From a virus, in IMG/VR virus record IMGVR_UViG_3300038441_000281, positions 1 through 26,356 of that record: a DNA stretch of 26,356 bases; one strand, 5' to 3'. Shown in pieces: positions 1 to 6,883 of the stretch; within the stretch, counting starts at the first letter, position 1; each line of letters opens with the position of its first letter. Made by a program: the position numbers and the translations under genes. Below the pieces are notes generated by a model. That model ran no database searches. It was given only the letters and a program-made list of their open reading frames with translations, and was not told the origin of the DNA.

Positions 1-344
1 CAAGGGATGCCGAGTTTCGCAGGACGCCGAACGGCGAGCCCGTTCTTGGCTTCTCTGTCGCTGTCGATGACGGCTATGGCGAGCGGAAAAGCACCCTGTT
101 TTTTGACTGCTCGCTCTGGGGCAAGCGCGGCGAAGCCCTGACACCGCACCTCAAAAAGGGCGGTTCCGTCACCGTGTCAGGCGACTTTGGCAAGCGCGAG
201 CTTGAGGGAAAAACCTACCTCACAGTTCGCGCCAACGAGATCACCCTACAGGGCGGCAAGCAAGAGGCACGCAAGGCCGATCCCGAGCCTGATGATGGAT
301 CATACGGCGCAGGCGATCCAAACCCAGACGAAGTGCCATTCTGA
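1..344 (+). CDS. ssb: Single-stranded DNA-binding protein (SSB), 3' part
   Basis: This is the C-terminal part of an SSB; the start lies outside the window. Reading from base 3, an OB-fold stretch is visible (core RKSTLFFDCSLWGKRGE, then GSVTVSGDFGKRELEGKTYL), followed by a short acidic, glycine-rich linker. It ends in PDEVPF, matching the acidic SSB tip (typically D-D-I-P-F) that recruits replication and recombination partners. SSB coats ssDNA during phage replication and recombination. The stop overlaps the next start as TGATG, so the two are translationally coupled. The neighbour looks like lambda Orf/NinB, a known SSB-interacting mediator, which fits. Whether this is phage-encoded is inferred from the unbroken early operon that follows. 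Identification is secure. Confidence 0.9.
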   Translation, partial: RDAEFRRTPNGEPVLGFSVAVDDGYGERKSTLFFDCSLWGKRGEALTPHLKKGGSVTVSGDFGKRELEGKTYLTVRANEITLQGGKQEARKADPEPDDGSYGAGDPNPDEVPF

Positions 345-796
345 TGTCTGACCGCATCATCGAGAACGAATACGAGCGCAAGATGCTCATCCGCTTCATC
401 GAGAGCCACAAGCTGCCGTTCACAGTGACGACGACTGCCGGCAAGCACCGGACCTTCCACCAGAACAAGCTCCAGCGGAAATGGATGACCGAGATAGCCG
501 AGCAGATGGGCGACACCACTGCCGAGGAATGGCGCGGCTATTGCAAGCTGACCATCGGCGTCCCGATCCTCCGCGAAGAGAACGAGGCATTTCGCCAGCG
601 GTACGATCAGATCATCAAGCCCCTGCCCTACGAGCAGAAGCTGGCCTGCATGATGGAGCCCCTGGATTTCCCCATCACGCGGATGATGAACACCAAGCAG
701 AAGAACGCCTATCTGGACGGCATCAACCGCTACTTTTCAGAACGTGGCGTTGTCCTCACCCAGCCCAAAGACCGTGAGCAAAAGGAAGCAGCATGA
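344..796 (+). CDS. ninB: NinB/Orf-like recombination mediator
   Basis: A 150-aa protein that I read as a member of the NinB (lambda Orf) family. The block RTFHQNKLQRKWMTEIAEQM (about residues 37-56), followed by EEWRGYCKL, parallels the lambda Orf core with its R..DQN-RK-W.CL-DV pattern and ESWK segment. Near the end, ITRMMNTKQKNAYLDGINRY and then SERGV match the conserved R-M...ERGV region. Length is close to the family norm (about 146 aa). Lambda Orf binds ssDNA and SSB and helps load a recombinase, replacing RecFOR. Its place directly after ssb, overlapping by one base, supports the call. No recombinase or exonuclease partner is in the window. The match is from memory, so confidence is moderate to good. 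Confidence 0.7.
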   Translation: MSDRIIENEYERKMLIRFIESHKLPFTVTTTAGKHRTFHQNKLQRKWMTEIAEQMGDTTAEEWRGYCKLTIGVPILREENEAFRQRYDQIIKPLPYEQKLACMMEPLDFPITRMMNTKQKNAYLDGINRYFSERGVVLTQPKDREQKEAA

Positions 797-993
797 CCGC
801 ACTCGAATATGCCAAGCGCTTCCCTCACGCCCGATCACAGACCATCGCATATCTCATCGTGCAGGAACGGAAGACCAAAGAACTCATGGCCGAGGTCAAC
901 GCGCAGGTTCACGCCGCGCTTGTCTCGCACCTTGCGGAAATCCTGCCTGACCTGTGCAGGGCTGACCGCGAGCGGCTGTTGGAGACGTACTGA
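793..993 (+). CDS. Small early phage protein, unknown function
   Basis: A 66-aa protein starting in an ATGA overlap with the NinB-like gene and ending in a TGATG overlap with the next gene, so it is almost certainly translated as part of the early operon. It looks mostly helical: an N-terminal stretch around ALEYAKRFPHARSQTIAYLI and a charged C-terminal helix (RADRERLLE). There are few cysteines, no signal peptide and no membrane segment. I do not recognise a family. Being real rests on packing, start/stop coupling and codon use like its neighbours. Confidence 0.6.
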   Translation: MTALEYAKRFPHARSQTIAYLIVQERKTKELMAEVNAQVHAALVSHLAEILPDLCRADRERLLETY

Positions 994-1322
994 TGGCTAG
1001 CTGTGTCGGGTGCAAGTTTCTCTATAGCCGAGGATATGGCTATTCGAACTACACTTGGGAAAACACTACGGTCAATTGCGCAAAGGATCGCAATCCTCAT
1101 CTAGCGGACGGCGAGGCCGACGAGCCCTGTGATTGGACCCGTGAGGGCGCCACTGACAACTGGCCCAAGACGAACGCCAGCCGCTGCGAACTTTTTGCGG
1201 AGGGGCCCTATGTTCAACTCGACGTGGATGGAGAAAACGGCCCCGCAGACGAAACGGACGACAGGGAGCAGATTGACGCGATTTGTGCACACTCTGGCCG
1301 TTCCGAGCGGGGCTTTCTCTGA
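993..1322 (+). CDS. Cysteine-containing conserved phage protein, unknown function
   Basis: A 109-aa protein with five N-terminal-half cysteines (C4-x2-C7, C29, C46, C65) and one further cysteine near the C-terminus, which may bind a metal. Aromatic residues cluster in YSRGYGYSNYTWENT, and a conserved-looking stretch NASRCELFAEGPYVQLDVDG is followed by an acidic tail. I recall similar short proteins in Rhizobiales phages and prophages with no assigned role. It overlaps the 66-aa gene and the HNH gene by one base each (TGATG), so it is translationally coupled to both. Cytosolic; no signal peptide or membrane helix is visible. Confidence 0.65.
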   Translation: MASCVGCKFLYSRGYGYSNYTWENTTVNCAKDRNPHLADGEADEPCDWTREGATDNWPKTNASRCELFAEGPYVQLDVDGENGPADETDDREQIDAICAHSGRSERGFL

Positions 1323-1747
1323 TGGCCCGTCGCGAGTTCTCCAAGGCCGTCTATGTCCAGATCGTTCACCGCGCGACAGTCAATGGCGTCGTGGCATGTG
1401 AAGGCTGCGGCCTCGTTCTGGGCAAGAAGCCGTATCACGTCGATCACACGAACCCCGATGCGCTCCAGATCGACAAGTCGCGCAAGCTGACATGCGACGA
1501 TGGCAAGCTGCTCGGCGTCGACTGCTGCCATAAGCCGAAAACAGTGATCGACCAGGGCAACATCGCAGAGGCCAAGCGGCGCGAGGCAAAGCACCTCGGC
1601 ATCACCTTCGACGCCCCCAAGATGCAGGGTCGTCCCTTCCCGAAATCAACCCAATCCGCGAAACGCGAGGCCAAGGCATCCGGCAAGCTGCCGGTTCCGT
1701 CTGCTCGCCGGTTGTTCGCGCCTATCGAAGCGAGGACACGCACATGA
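1322..1747 (+). CDS. HNH endonuclease
   Basis: A 141-aa protein with the zinc-finger HNH layout: C26-x2-C29, then Y-H39-V-D41-H42, and C68-C69-H70-x2-K-T followed by D77. This matches the small phage HNH nucleases in which Asp-His forms the metal-dependent active site and the cysteines hold a structural zinc. The C-terminal third is basic and probably disordered. I chose ATG 1322 over an upstream in-frame GTG (1283) because 1322 overlaps the previous stop (TGATG) and the upstream extension would lie inside the preceding gene. It ends in an ATGA overlap with a second HNH gene. Possible roles are a homing-type nuclease or one used in packaging or replication; nothing here decides between them. 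Confidence 0.75.
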   Translation: MARREFSKAVYVQIVHRATVNGVVACEGCGLVLGKKPYHVDHTNPDALQIDKSRKLTCDDGKLLGVDCCHKPKTVIDQGNIAEAKRREAKHLGITFDAPKMQGRPFPKSTQSAKREAKASGKLPVPSARRLFAPIEARTRT

Positions 1748-2316
1748 ATGAACCGGCACAAGCCCACCTTCGCGAGTTGTTCGACTTCGATGCCGAGGCC
1801 GGGCAACTGATTTGGCGCGAGCGAGCGGCTGAGGTTTTCGCTTCGGTTAACGCCGGTAAGACTTGGAACGCGCGCTTTGCCGGAACAAGCGCTGGTTATG
1901 TTAACGAAAGTGGCTACCGCCTAATCGGCGTGGACGGCAAGATGCAACGGGCTCATCGCCTAATCTGGATTTACGCCAACGGCCCGATCCCTGCCGGTAT
2001 ACAAATCGACCACATAAGCGGCAATCGCGATGATAACCGGCTCGACAATCTCCGCCTTGTCACGAACGCTGAGAACAGCCGAAATTCGTCCATGCCAAGC
2101 CGCAACACCTCAGACGTCCTCGGCGTATGCTGGAACAAGCGTGCCAGAAAGTGGCTAGCGCAGATCAGGATAGCCGGCAGGCAGAAGCACCTCGGCCTCT
2201 TCGACACCCTCGAAGCCGCAGCCGCCGCTCGTGCCAAGGCTGACCGCCAATTTGGCTTTCACGCCAATCATGGCAAACGCCCTGCCGCCAAAGCGGAGGG
2301 CTCCTCTCATGCATGA
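1744..2316 (+). CDS. HNH endonuclease with AP2 DNA-binding domain, copy 1
   Basis: A 190-aa protein. After an N-terminal region (LRELFDFDAEAGQLIWR), the HNH_3 core is visible: H71 in RAHRLIW, D89-H90 in QIDHISGNRDDNRLDNLR, and N102 with LVTNAEN. The C-terminus (about 117-175) carries an AP2-like DNA-binding domain, with LGVCWNKRARKWLAQIRIAG and then KHLGLFDTLEAAAAAR. This architecture is known from free-standing homing endonucleases of phages, which cut near a recognition site and spread by repair. A diverged paralogue lies at 3207-3800, on the other side of one unrelated gene. Start and stop both overlap neighbours (ATGA; an 8-base ATGCATGA overlap), so it is embedded in the operon rather than sitting in an intron. 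No intron was seen. Confidence 0.88.
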   Translation: MNEPAQAHLRELFDFDAEAGQLIWRERAAEVFASVNAGKTWNARFAGTSAGYVNESGYRLIGVDGKMQRAHRLIWIYANGPIPAGIQIDHISGNRDDNRLDNLRLVTNAENSRNSSMPSRNTSDVLGVCWNKRARKWLAQIRIAGRQKHLGLFDTLEAAAAARAKADRQFGFHANHGKRPAAKAEGSSHA

Positions 2317-3214
2317 GCTAGACAAGACACTGGAAGACGCGGACGAGTTCAAGGCGTGGTTCACCAAAACCATGATGAACGCAGACGGTGACTTTAACCA
2401 TCTGCCCGATTGGCTCACAGAAGACATGCGCCGCGCATGGGACGCTGGCCGAGCCGCCGTCGTCACTTATGTGCCGGTCGGCTGGCGCTGGTATAGTTCA
2501 ATAAGCGGCTGGGTGTATAGCAACAACAAACCAGATGGCTGGCCTTCCGAGCCCGTCTACCTCCGCTCCGCCCCAGCACCTGCAGGAGAGCCGGCGGTAA
2601 AGGCGCTGGAGTGGGACTGCGACGCGTATCGGGGACACGTTTCTCGCGGCCCGCTCACCTACGAGATTAAGGCTCTGGGCAAGTGGACCGCTATCGGATG
2701 GAGGGGGATAGCGCAGGTTTTCCGAGCAGAAGCCGATACATTTGACGGTGCTGTCGCCTTGGCGCAGGCCGACTTCGAAACCCGCTCTGCGCTAGTCTCC
2801 GCCCCAAGCCCCGCGCCAATCTCGGCAGCAGACGCCAAATACAACGTCCAAGCCATAGCGAAGGTAATCAGCCTATCGTACGGCGAAGACCCCGACGAGG
2901 ATGCCCCTCTCGGCAAGATTTGCGGCTCCAACAACGAGCCGCTGCCCAACTGGATGGCGTATGAAGAACAGGCCAAGGCCGTTTTTACATGGATGATGGC
3001 TGTCATCGACAAACTCGATCCTGCCTCTCCTACGCCAGTCTCAGCGCCTGTGGGGGACCTGAAGCTTTCGGAAGAAGACCTCGACACGATCAACGTGTGC
3101 GCCTGGAACGAGCAAACGGGCCGCGTCACGCGTTACGAAATGAGGGAACTCATCCGCGTTTACCGCGCCGCCCTCCGCTCCCCGGCTGTGGGTGAGGTAT
3201 CCCCCAATGCATAA
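2309..3214 (+). CDS. Phage protein of unknown function (301 aa)
   Basis: A 301-aa protein between the two HNH-AP2 paralogues. ATG 2309 is chosen because AGCGGAGGG lies just upstream (2292-2300), although the frame is open earlier. The middle holds a module common in phage proteins: VKALEWDCDAY, then YEIKALGKWTAIGW, then DGAVALAQADFETR. The C-terminus has SEEDLDTINVCAWNE and a helical RYEMRELIRVYRAALR. Alanine- and proline-rich linkers join the parts, suggesting a multi-module protein. No catalytic motif, signal peptide or membrane helix is visible. It overlaps the preceding and following genes by 8 bases each. The function is unknown. Confidence 0.65.
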   Translation: MHELDKTLEDADEFKAWFTKTMMNADGDFNHLPDWLTEDMRRAWDAGRAAVVTYVPVGWRWYSSISGWVYSNNKPDGWPSEPVYLRSAPAPAGEPAVKALEWDCDAYRGHVSRGPLTYEIKALGKWTAIGWRGIAQVFRAEADTFDGAVALAQADFETRSALVSAPSPAPISAADAKYNVQAIAKVISLSYGEDPDEDAPLGKICGSNNEPLPNWMAYEEQAKAVFTWMMAVIDKLDPASPTPVSAPVGDLKLSEEDLDTINVCAWNEQTGRVTRYEMRELIRVYRAALRSPAVGEVSPNA

Positions 3215-3800
3215 GCCAACAAAAGCCAGGCTGCACGAGTTGTTCGAGCACGACGCCGACGCCGGCGTTCTGATCTGGCGGACTCGACCGGCCGACCATT
3301 TCGCGACGATTTGGGGTTGGAAGCGATGGAACTCTCGCTACGCAGGCACAGTCGCTGGTGCCCTTGATAAGGGTAAGGGCTATCGCCGCATCTACATCGA
3401 TGGGAAGTCGTGGTGGGAGCATCGGATGGTGTGGATTTATGCAAACGGCGACATCCCAGGAGGCATGCAGATAGATCACATCAATGGCAATCGATCTGAC
3501 AACCGCGTTGTCAATCTCCGCCTTGTCACGCACGCCGAGAACGGGCGCAACCAGTCTATGCCGCGCACCAACACCAGAGGTGTGATCGGCGTCCGCTGGT
3601 CTAAGCGCGACAGCAAATGGCAAGCGAAGATCAAGATCGATGGGCGGAGCAAGCACCTCGGATACTTCGACACACTCGAAGTCGCCATCGCCGCTCGTGC
3701 CGAGGCTGCGCGCGAATTCGGCTTTCATCCAGGGCACGGTAAGTCTCTCTCCGCCCCTAGTACCGGCGCGCAGGATAGCGCTCCACAGGGGGAGGGGTGA
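3207..3800 (+). CDS. HNH endonuclease with AP2 DNA-binding domain, copy 2
   Basis: A 197-aa paralogue of the protein at 1744-2316, with the same order: N-terminal LHELFEHDADAGVLIWR, HNH core (H72 in EHRMVWIYANG, D90-H91 in QIDHINGNRSDNR, LVTHAEN), and a C-terminal AP2-like domain with IGVRWSKRDSKWQAKIKIDG and KHLGYFDTLEVA. The start is set at ATG 3207, which overlaps the previous stop as ATGCATAA; this gives an N-terminus aligned with copy 1, and an upstream ATG would add unmatched residues. The two copies differ at many positions in DNA and protein, so the duplication is old or they arrived separately. Likely a free-standing homing endonuclease. Confidence 0.88.
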   Translation: MHKPTKARLHELFEHDADAGVLIWRTRPADHFATIWGWKRWNSRYAGTVAGALDKGKGYRRIYIDGKSWWEHRMVWIYANGDIPGGMQIDHINGNRSDNRVVNLRLVTHAENGRNQSMPRTNTRGVIGVRWSKRDSKWQAKIKIDGRSKHLGYFDTLEVAIAARAEAAREFGFHPGHGKSLSAPSTGAQDSAPQGEG

Positions 3801-3801
3801 G

Positions 3802-4035
3802 ATGCTGGTCGGCTGCTATTCGCTCGATCTCTATTGCGACACCGGAGACGATGCATTTGGTTCGAAGTGCCCGCACCGCCCAATTTTGCGGAATGGCCAG
3901 GGTGAATTTACCGGGCCCAACGAACGAGTATGTCTGCAAAGGGCACGCAAAGCCGGCTGGACCTTCAAGGAGGGTGCCACCAAGGCGTTTTGCCCCGCTT
4001 GTTCAAAAGACATGAAGGTCCGGAGATCAGCATGA
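3802..4035 (+). CDS. Small zinc-ribbon-like phage protein
   Basis: A 77-aa protein preceded by a strong purine-rich ribosome site (GGGGGAGGGG just before ATG 3802). Cysteines occur at YSLDLYC, GSKCP, RVCLQR and FCPACSK; the last is a C-x2-C knuckle, so a small zinc-binding fold is likely. The frame is open well upstream, but that stretch is the other-frame shadow of the HNH gene, and the ribosome site fixes the start. It ends in an ATGA overlap with the DUF551 gene. No specific family recognised. It could bind nucleic acid or protein; nothing further can be said. Confidence 0.6.
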   Translation: MLVGCYSLDLYCDTGDDAFGSKCPHRPILRNGQGEFTGPNERVCLQRARKAGWTFKEGATKAFCPACSKDMKVRRSA

Positions 4036-4592
4036 GTGAGCTTATAGAGCGGCTGCGCGAGGAATGGCTGCAAAAGGCGACATCGTCGTTCACCTGTCAG
4101 GAGTGCGGCATTCAGGCCAACCTAATCGACGCGGTCGTAGACCAACTCCAAACGGACGCATCCGAAATCACCCGCCTCCAAGAGGCTCTTACCGCAGCAG
4201 AGGCGGAACGGGACGCCAATTCGCATCTCCGAGATGCGTTTGACCGCGCTGTCGAGTGGAAGTCCCGCGCAATTGAAGCCGAAGCCCTACTAGCAGAGAC
4301 GCGGAAGAAGGCGCTGGAGGAGGGTGGCTGGCAGGATATCGAGACGGCGCCGAGGGACGGCACGCCGGTCATCATTGCCGTGCCAACCAAGGACCAAGAC
4401 GACTTCCACGTTGGCGAAGCATACTTCGACCCCGAGCACTACGACAACGGCGATTGGTGGTGGGCTGGCACGAGCTATGGCGAATACCACGCCGGCCCGG
4501 TGAGCGAGATCAACTGGCACGCCCCAACCCACTGGCAACCTCTTCCGAAGGCGCCCTCCCGCCTCCTCAATAAGGAAGATCGAAATGGGTGA
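4032..4592 (+). CDS. DUF551-domain protein with N-terminal coiled coil
   Basis: A 186-aa protein. The N-terminal third holds a C-x2-C pair (FTCQECGIQ) and a long charged helix, probably a coiled coil (ITRLQEALTAAEAERDA onward to about residue 95). The C-terminal half is a DUF551 domain: GWQDIETAPRDGTPVIIAV, several aromatic residues around GDWWWAG, and the closing signature THWQPLP. DUF551 is widespread in phages and prophages; its function is unknown. ATG 4032 overlaps the previous stop (ATGA), and the stop overlaps the next start by 8 bases (ATGGGTGA). Confidence 0.8.
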   Translation: MSELIERLREEWLQKATSSFTCQECGIQANLIDAVVDQLQTDASEITRLQEALTAAEAERDANSHLRDAFDRAVEWKSRAIEAEALLAETRKKALEEGGWQDIETAPRDGTPVIIAVPTKDQDDFHVGEAYFDPEHYDNGDWWWAGTSYGEYHAGPVSEINWHAPTHWQPLPKAPSRLLNKEDRNG

Positions 4593-4863
4593 GACGCGCG
4601 CAAACGGCGTTCGGCTGGACTATGTCCGCAAATGCAGATGCGGGCGGCGGCCAAACATACGAACCGGGTATGACGGGTATGACGACGGTACTGGCCCATT
4701 CATCATCACCTGCGAATGCGGCCAATCCCAAGACCCCAAAGACCACCCTTACGGGATCATATTGCCCCGGGTGATGTCGCGGTCGTGGTCAAAGACGCGC
4801 GTCGTTCGCAATTGGAACGAGATTCAGCGCCGCCCCGCACCCGAGGGTGAAGCAAATGGCTAG
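4585..4863 (+). CDS. Lar-like zinc-finger protein (possible restriction alleviation)
   Basis: A 92-aa protein with two cysteine knuckles, CRCGRRPNI and CECGQS, and a C-terminal KTRVVRNWNEIQRR. This spacing (C-x-C-G, about 25 residues, C-x-C-G, then A/V-x2-x-W-N) recalls the Lar / restriction-alleviation family of small prophage zinc ribbons. Lar from the Rac prophage eases type I restriction; many family members have no tested role and are annotated by motif only. Here the knuckles are C-x-C-G rather than the usual C-x2-C-G, so the assignment is tentative. It starts in an 8-base overlap with the DUF551 gene and ends overlapping the DUF4326 gene. Confidence 0.5.
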   Translation: MGETRANGVRLDYVRKCRCGRRPNIRTGYDGYDDGTGPFIITCECGQSQDPKDHPYGIILPRVMSRSWSKTRVVRNWNEIQRRPAPEGEANG

Positions 4864-5275
4864 AAGGGTGGAGATGAAGCCGGTGCGCGTCCAGCTTTCA
4901 CGCAAGCGCGGCTGGAAGATGCCCGAGAACACCGTGAAGGTGACGCGGCCCGGTCGATGGGGGAACCCGTTTCCTATCGTCAAAGGCACATCGACAACGA
5001 TGAGGCAGACGACCGATATCTGGATAGTCGGGACTTGGGAAGGCCCGGCTATGTGGCTCCGAGATACCAAGGCGGAAGCCACAGAACTGTCTGTTGCAGC
5101 CTTCCGATTGTGGATCGAGCAGCCCGCGCAAGAAAAACTCAGATGCGAAGCGGTGACGGCTCTTCGCGGCAAGAACCTCGCCTGCTGGTGCCGGCTCGAT
5201 CAGCCGTGCCATGCCGATGTCCTGCTCGAACTCGCCAACTCCCCCGTCTCTGCACAGAAGGAAAAGGCGGAATGA
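4856..5275 (+). CDS. DUF4326-domain protein
   Basis: A 139-aa protein matching DUF4326: PVRVQLSRKRGWKMPENTV, then RPGRWGNPF, and the C-terminal signature GKNLACWCRLDQPCHADVLL. The family is common in phages and in bacterial genomes; its function is unknown, and the conserved C-W-C...C-H-A-D cluster suggests a metal or catalytic site. Two starts are possible. ATG 4856 overlaps the previous stop by 8 bases, like other junctions here; ATG 4874 has AGAAGG at 4862-4867 and begins right at the domain. I list 4856. The stop overlaps the next gene (ATGA). Confidence 0.78.
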   Translation: MARRVEMKPVRVQLSRKRGWKMPENTVKVTRPGRWGNPFPIVKGTSTTMRQTTDIWIVGTWEGPAMWLRDTKAEATELSVAAFRLWIEQPAQEKLRCEAVTALRGKNLACWCRLDQPCHADVLLELANSPVSAQKEKAE

Positions 5276-5520
5276 CGAGGGCGCGGGTCGCAAAATCGCG
5301 TCCCGACGACGCCCCAATCACGCTCGAGCGCATCGAGAAGTGCCTCGATCGCTTGGCGGTGATCATGATGCAGGACCGCGAGCACGCGCCCCGTATGCTT
5401 CCGATATTCAGGAGGCTTGAGAGGGAGGCTGACGCGCTTCGTCGGTCTCACGACGATTTGGCCGACGTGTTTGAGCGTGCTCGACGATCCCTGGATCAAA
5501 AGGCAGAGCAATCTTATTGA
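5272..5520 (+). CDS. Small helical protein at the end of the early operon
   Basis: An 82-aa, highly charged, probably all-helical protein (ITLERIEKCLDRLAVIMM; RLEREADALRRSHDDLADVF). It has no signal peptide or membrane segment, and I recognise no family. It starts in an ATGA overlap with the DUF4326 gene, so it is the last coupled gene of the plus-strand operon. Its last 113 bases overlap the 3' end of the convergent integrase gene. No terminator fits between them, so transcripts from both sides may interfere. The coiled-coil character would suit a protein-protein adaptor, but that is only a guess. Confidence 0.6.
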   Translation: MTRARVAKSRPDDAPITLERIEKCLDRLAVIMMQDREHAPRMLPIFRRLEREADALRRSHDDLADVFERARRSLDQKAEQSY

Positions 5521-6832
5521 GCTCGTCTCGCTGCCAGGCTAGCGCGCCGCCGCTACCATATTTCGGCCGCTGAATAGTATGGCCCATGAGGCCCCGACGT
5601 AGCTCCTCGTCGAGCCCGCCCTCTTTCATCCGATCCTCAAACGAATGCCGAAGGCTGTAGAAGGTGTGCTTGTCGGATGGCAGCAGTTCGCTTTCGCGCA
5701 GGTACTTATTGATTGCCGTCGTGAGACTGTTCTCTTTGTCACGATAGCGCGGGAAGCCATTTGGGAAAGCGCGGAACACAGCCAGCGCCACGCCTACCAG
5801 CGGTATCGATCGCACGGACGACTCTGTTTTAATCTCGCGGGGATTGTCGTGGCCCTCGCGCGGCTCGATGCGAATGTATGGGACTTTGACATCGAGGAAG
5901 ATTTCGGTCTTCTGCAGGTTGCACAACTCGCTCGGTCGGGCGCCGGTCTCGATCATGGCAAGCAGCACGCCCCTCGCCTCAGTGTTCAGCCCTGTCAGGC
6001 CGTCGCCGGCCAGAAGCTTCGTCTTGATCCACTCGGTTGGGATAGGTGGCCGCGATCGTTTCGTCTTCTCGGCGAAGCCAAGGCCGTCGAACGGGTTCTG
6101 CTTGACCTCTACCCCCATATGCTTGTGGTAGCTCTCGTAAAGCCCTCGCAGGTTCCCGAGATCACGGTTGCCGGACGTAGGCTTGTGCGTCGGCTTCCCC
6201 TTTTTCGGCGCAATTCGTTCCAGCCAATAGGTGTAAACCTTGAGGCCGTCAGCGCGCGTAATGTCCGGCATAGCCTTGTCGCCAGCGAGATCGACGAAGT
6301 TGTTCACGGCCCGCTGCTTGACCTTCTTCCAGGAGCGCTTTTGGCTCTCGCTCTTGCCCTGCAACTCGTCGTGGACAATCTCGTCAGTGTAGACCTTGAA
6401 CGCAGCCGTCAGGGTCACCGGCGGAACGTTCTCGGTCCCCAGAACGGCCCGGTTGGTCGCAACCGGCGTCCGCTCGTCCATGACCGCTTCTAGCCGAGAC
6501 ACCACGTCCCGCAGATCCGCAGTGGCGATCTCACTGGCCGGCTGATAGCTGAAGCCCATGGCCTCGACGCGCTTCACCGCGGCCTTGTACCTTGCTTGCG
6601 CTGCAGCACGGGGCTCGTCGGCTATCATGGCCGCCCATAGCTGGTCATCCGCCGCTTCGAGCGCATCGCGCTTGCTGCGTGCCAGAGCTAGATCCGCAGT
6701 CTTCAGGGAGGCCCGAACATGAGGCGAGCGGGCATCCATGTCGGCCACAACAGCCGGCACCCGCCGCTTGTAATGATAAATTCCCCGCCTCAGGATCAGG
6801 TGACGATCCTGTTCGTTTCTGCTATTCCGCAT
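5408..6832 (-). CDS. int: Tyrosine site-specific recombinase (phage integrase)
   Basis: A 474-aa phage integrase that would recombine attP with a host attB. The N-terminus (about 11-70, with RRGIYHYKRRVPAVV and SLKTADLALAR) resembles DUF6538 and probably binds arm sites; the middle is a core-binding SAM-like domain. The catalytic domain shows R299 (TGARPSE), K335 (REIKTESSVR), R395 (YSLRHSF), H417 (LMGH) and the nucleophile Y425 (PKYGSG). The usual box II histidine three residues before R395 is Y392 here; H389 is close by. It converges with the early operon and overlaps its last gene by 113 bases. Upstream lies a repeat region with attP layout. No excisionase gene was recognised. Confidence 0.93.
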   Translation of the reverse strand: MRNSRNEQDRHLILRRGIYHYKRRVPAVVADMDARSPHVRASLKTADLALARSKRDALEAADDQLWAAMIADEPRAAAQARYKAAVKRVEAMGFSYQPASEIATADLRDVVSRLEAVMDERTPVATNRAVLGTENVPPVTLTAAFKVYTDEIVHDELQGKSESQKRSWKKVKQRAVNNFVDLAGDKAMPDITRADGLKVYTYWLERIAPKKGKPTHKPTSGNRDLGNLRGLYESYHKHMGVEVKQNPFDGLGFAEKTKRSRPPIPTEWIKTKLLAGDGLTGLNTEARGVLLAMIETGARPSELCNLQKTEIFLDVKVPYIRIEPREGHDNPREIKTESSVRSIPLVGVALAVFRAFPNGFPRYRDKENSLTTAINKYLRESELLPSDKHTFYSLRHSFEDRMKEGGLDEELRRGLMGHTIQRPKYGSGGALAWQRDELNKIALPFDPGIVEHAQTRRPNRRETDEARQPPSQAS

Positions 6833-6848
6833 TTATGGGCGCCTAAGG

Positions 6849-6882
6849 TGTGGCACAATTTGTGGCACAATCTGTGGCACCA
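6849..6882 (+). repeat. Integrase arm-type site array, P arm (3 copies, 12-bp period)
   Basis: TGTGGCACAA occurs at 6849-6858 and 6861-6870, and TGTGGCACCA at 6873-6882, all in the same orientation and exactly 12 bp apart. A matching array lies at 7036-7069 on the far side of a palindromic core. Regular direct repeats beside an integrase gene are typical of arm-type sites bound by the integrase N-terminal domain. The array lies just upstream of int and within its probable leader, so Int binding could also lower its own expression. Confidence 0.75.
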
Positions 6883-6883
6883 A

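Noticed and set aside
3150-3737. Minus-strand ORF of 195 codons opposite the second HNH gene
   Set aside because: It mirrors the HNH-AP2 gene, whose motifs are clear on the plus strand.
1744-3800. Group I intron around the HNH genes
   Set aside because: All flanking genes are complete and coupled by short overlaps; there is no split gene and no spare sequence for an intron.
5645-6493. Plus-strand ORF of 282 codons opposite the integrase
   Set aside because: It is fully antisense to a well-supported integrase; its protein shows no family features, and long antisense frames are expected in GC-rich coding DNA.
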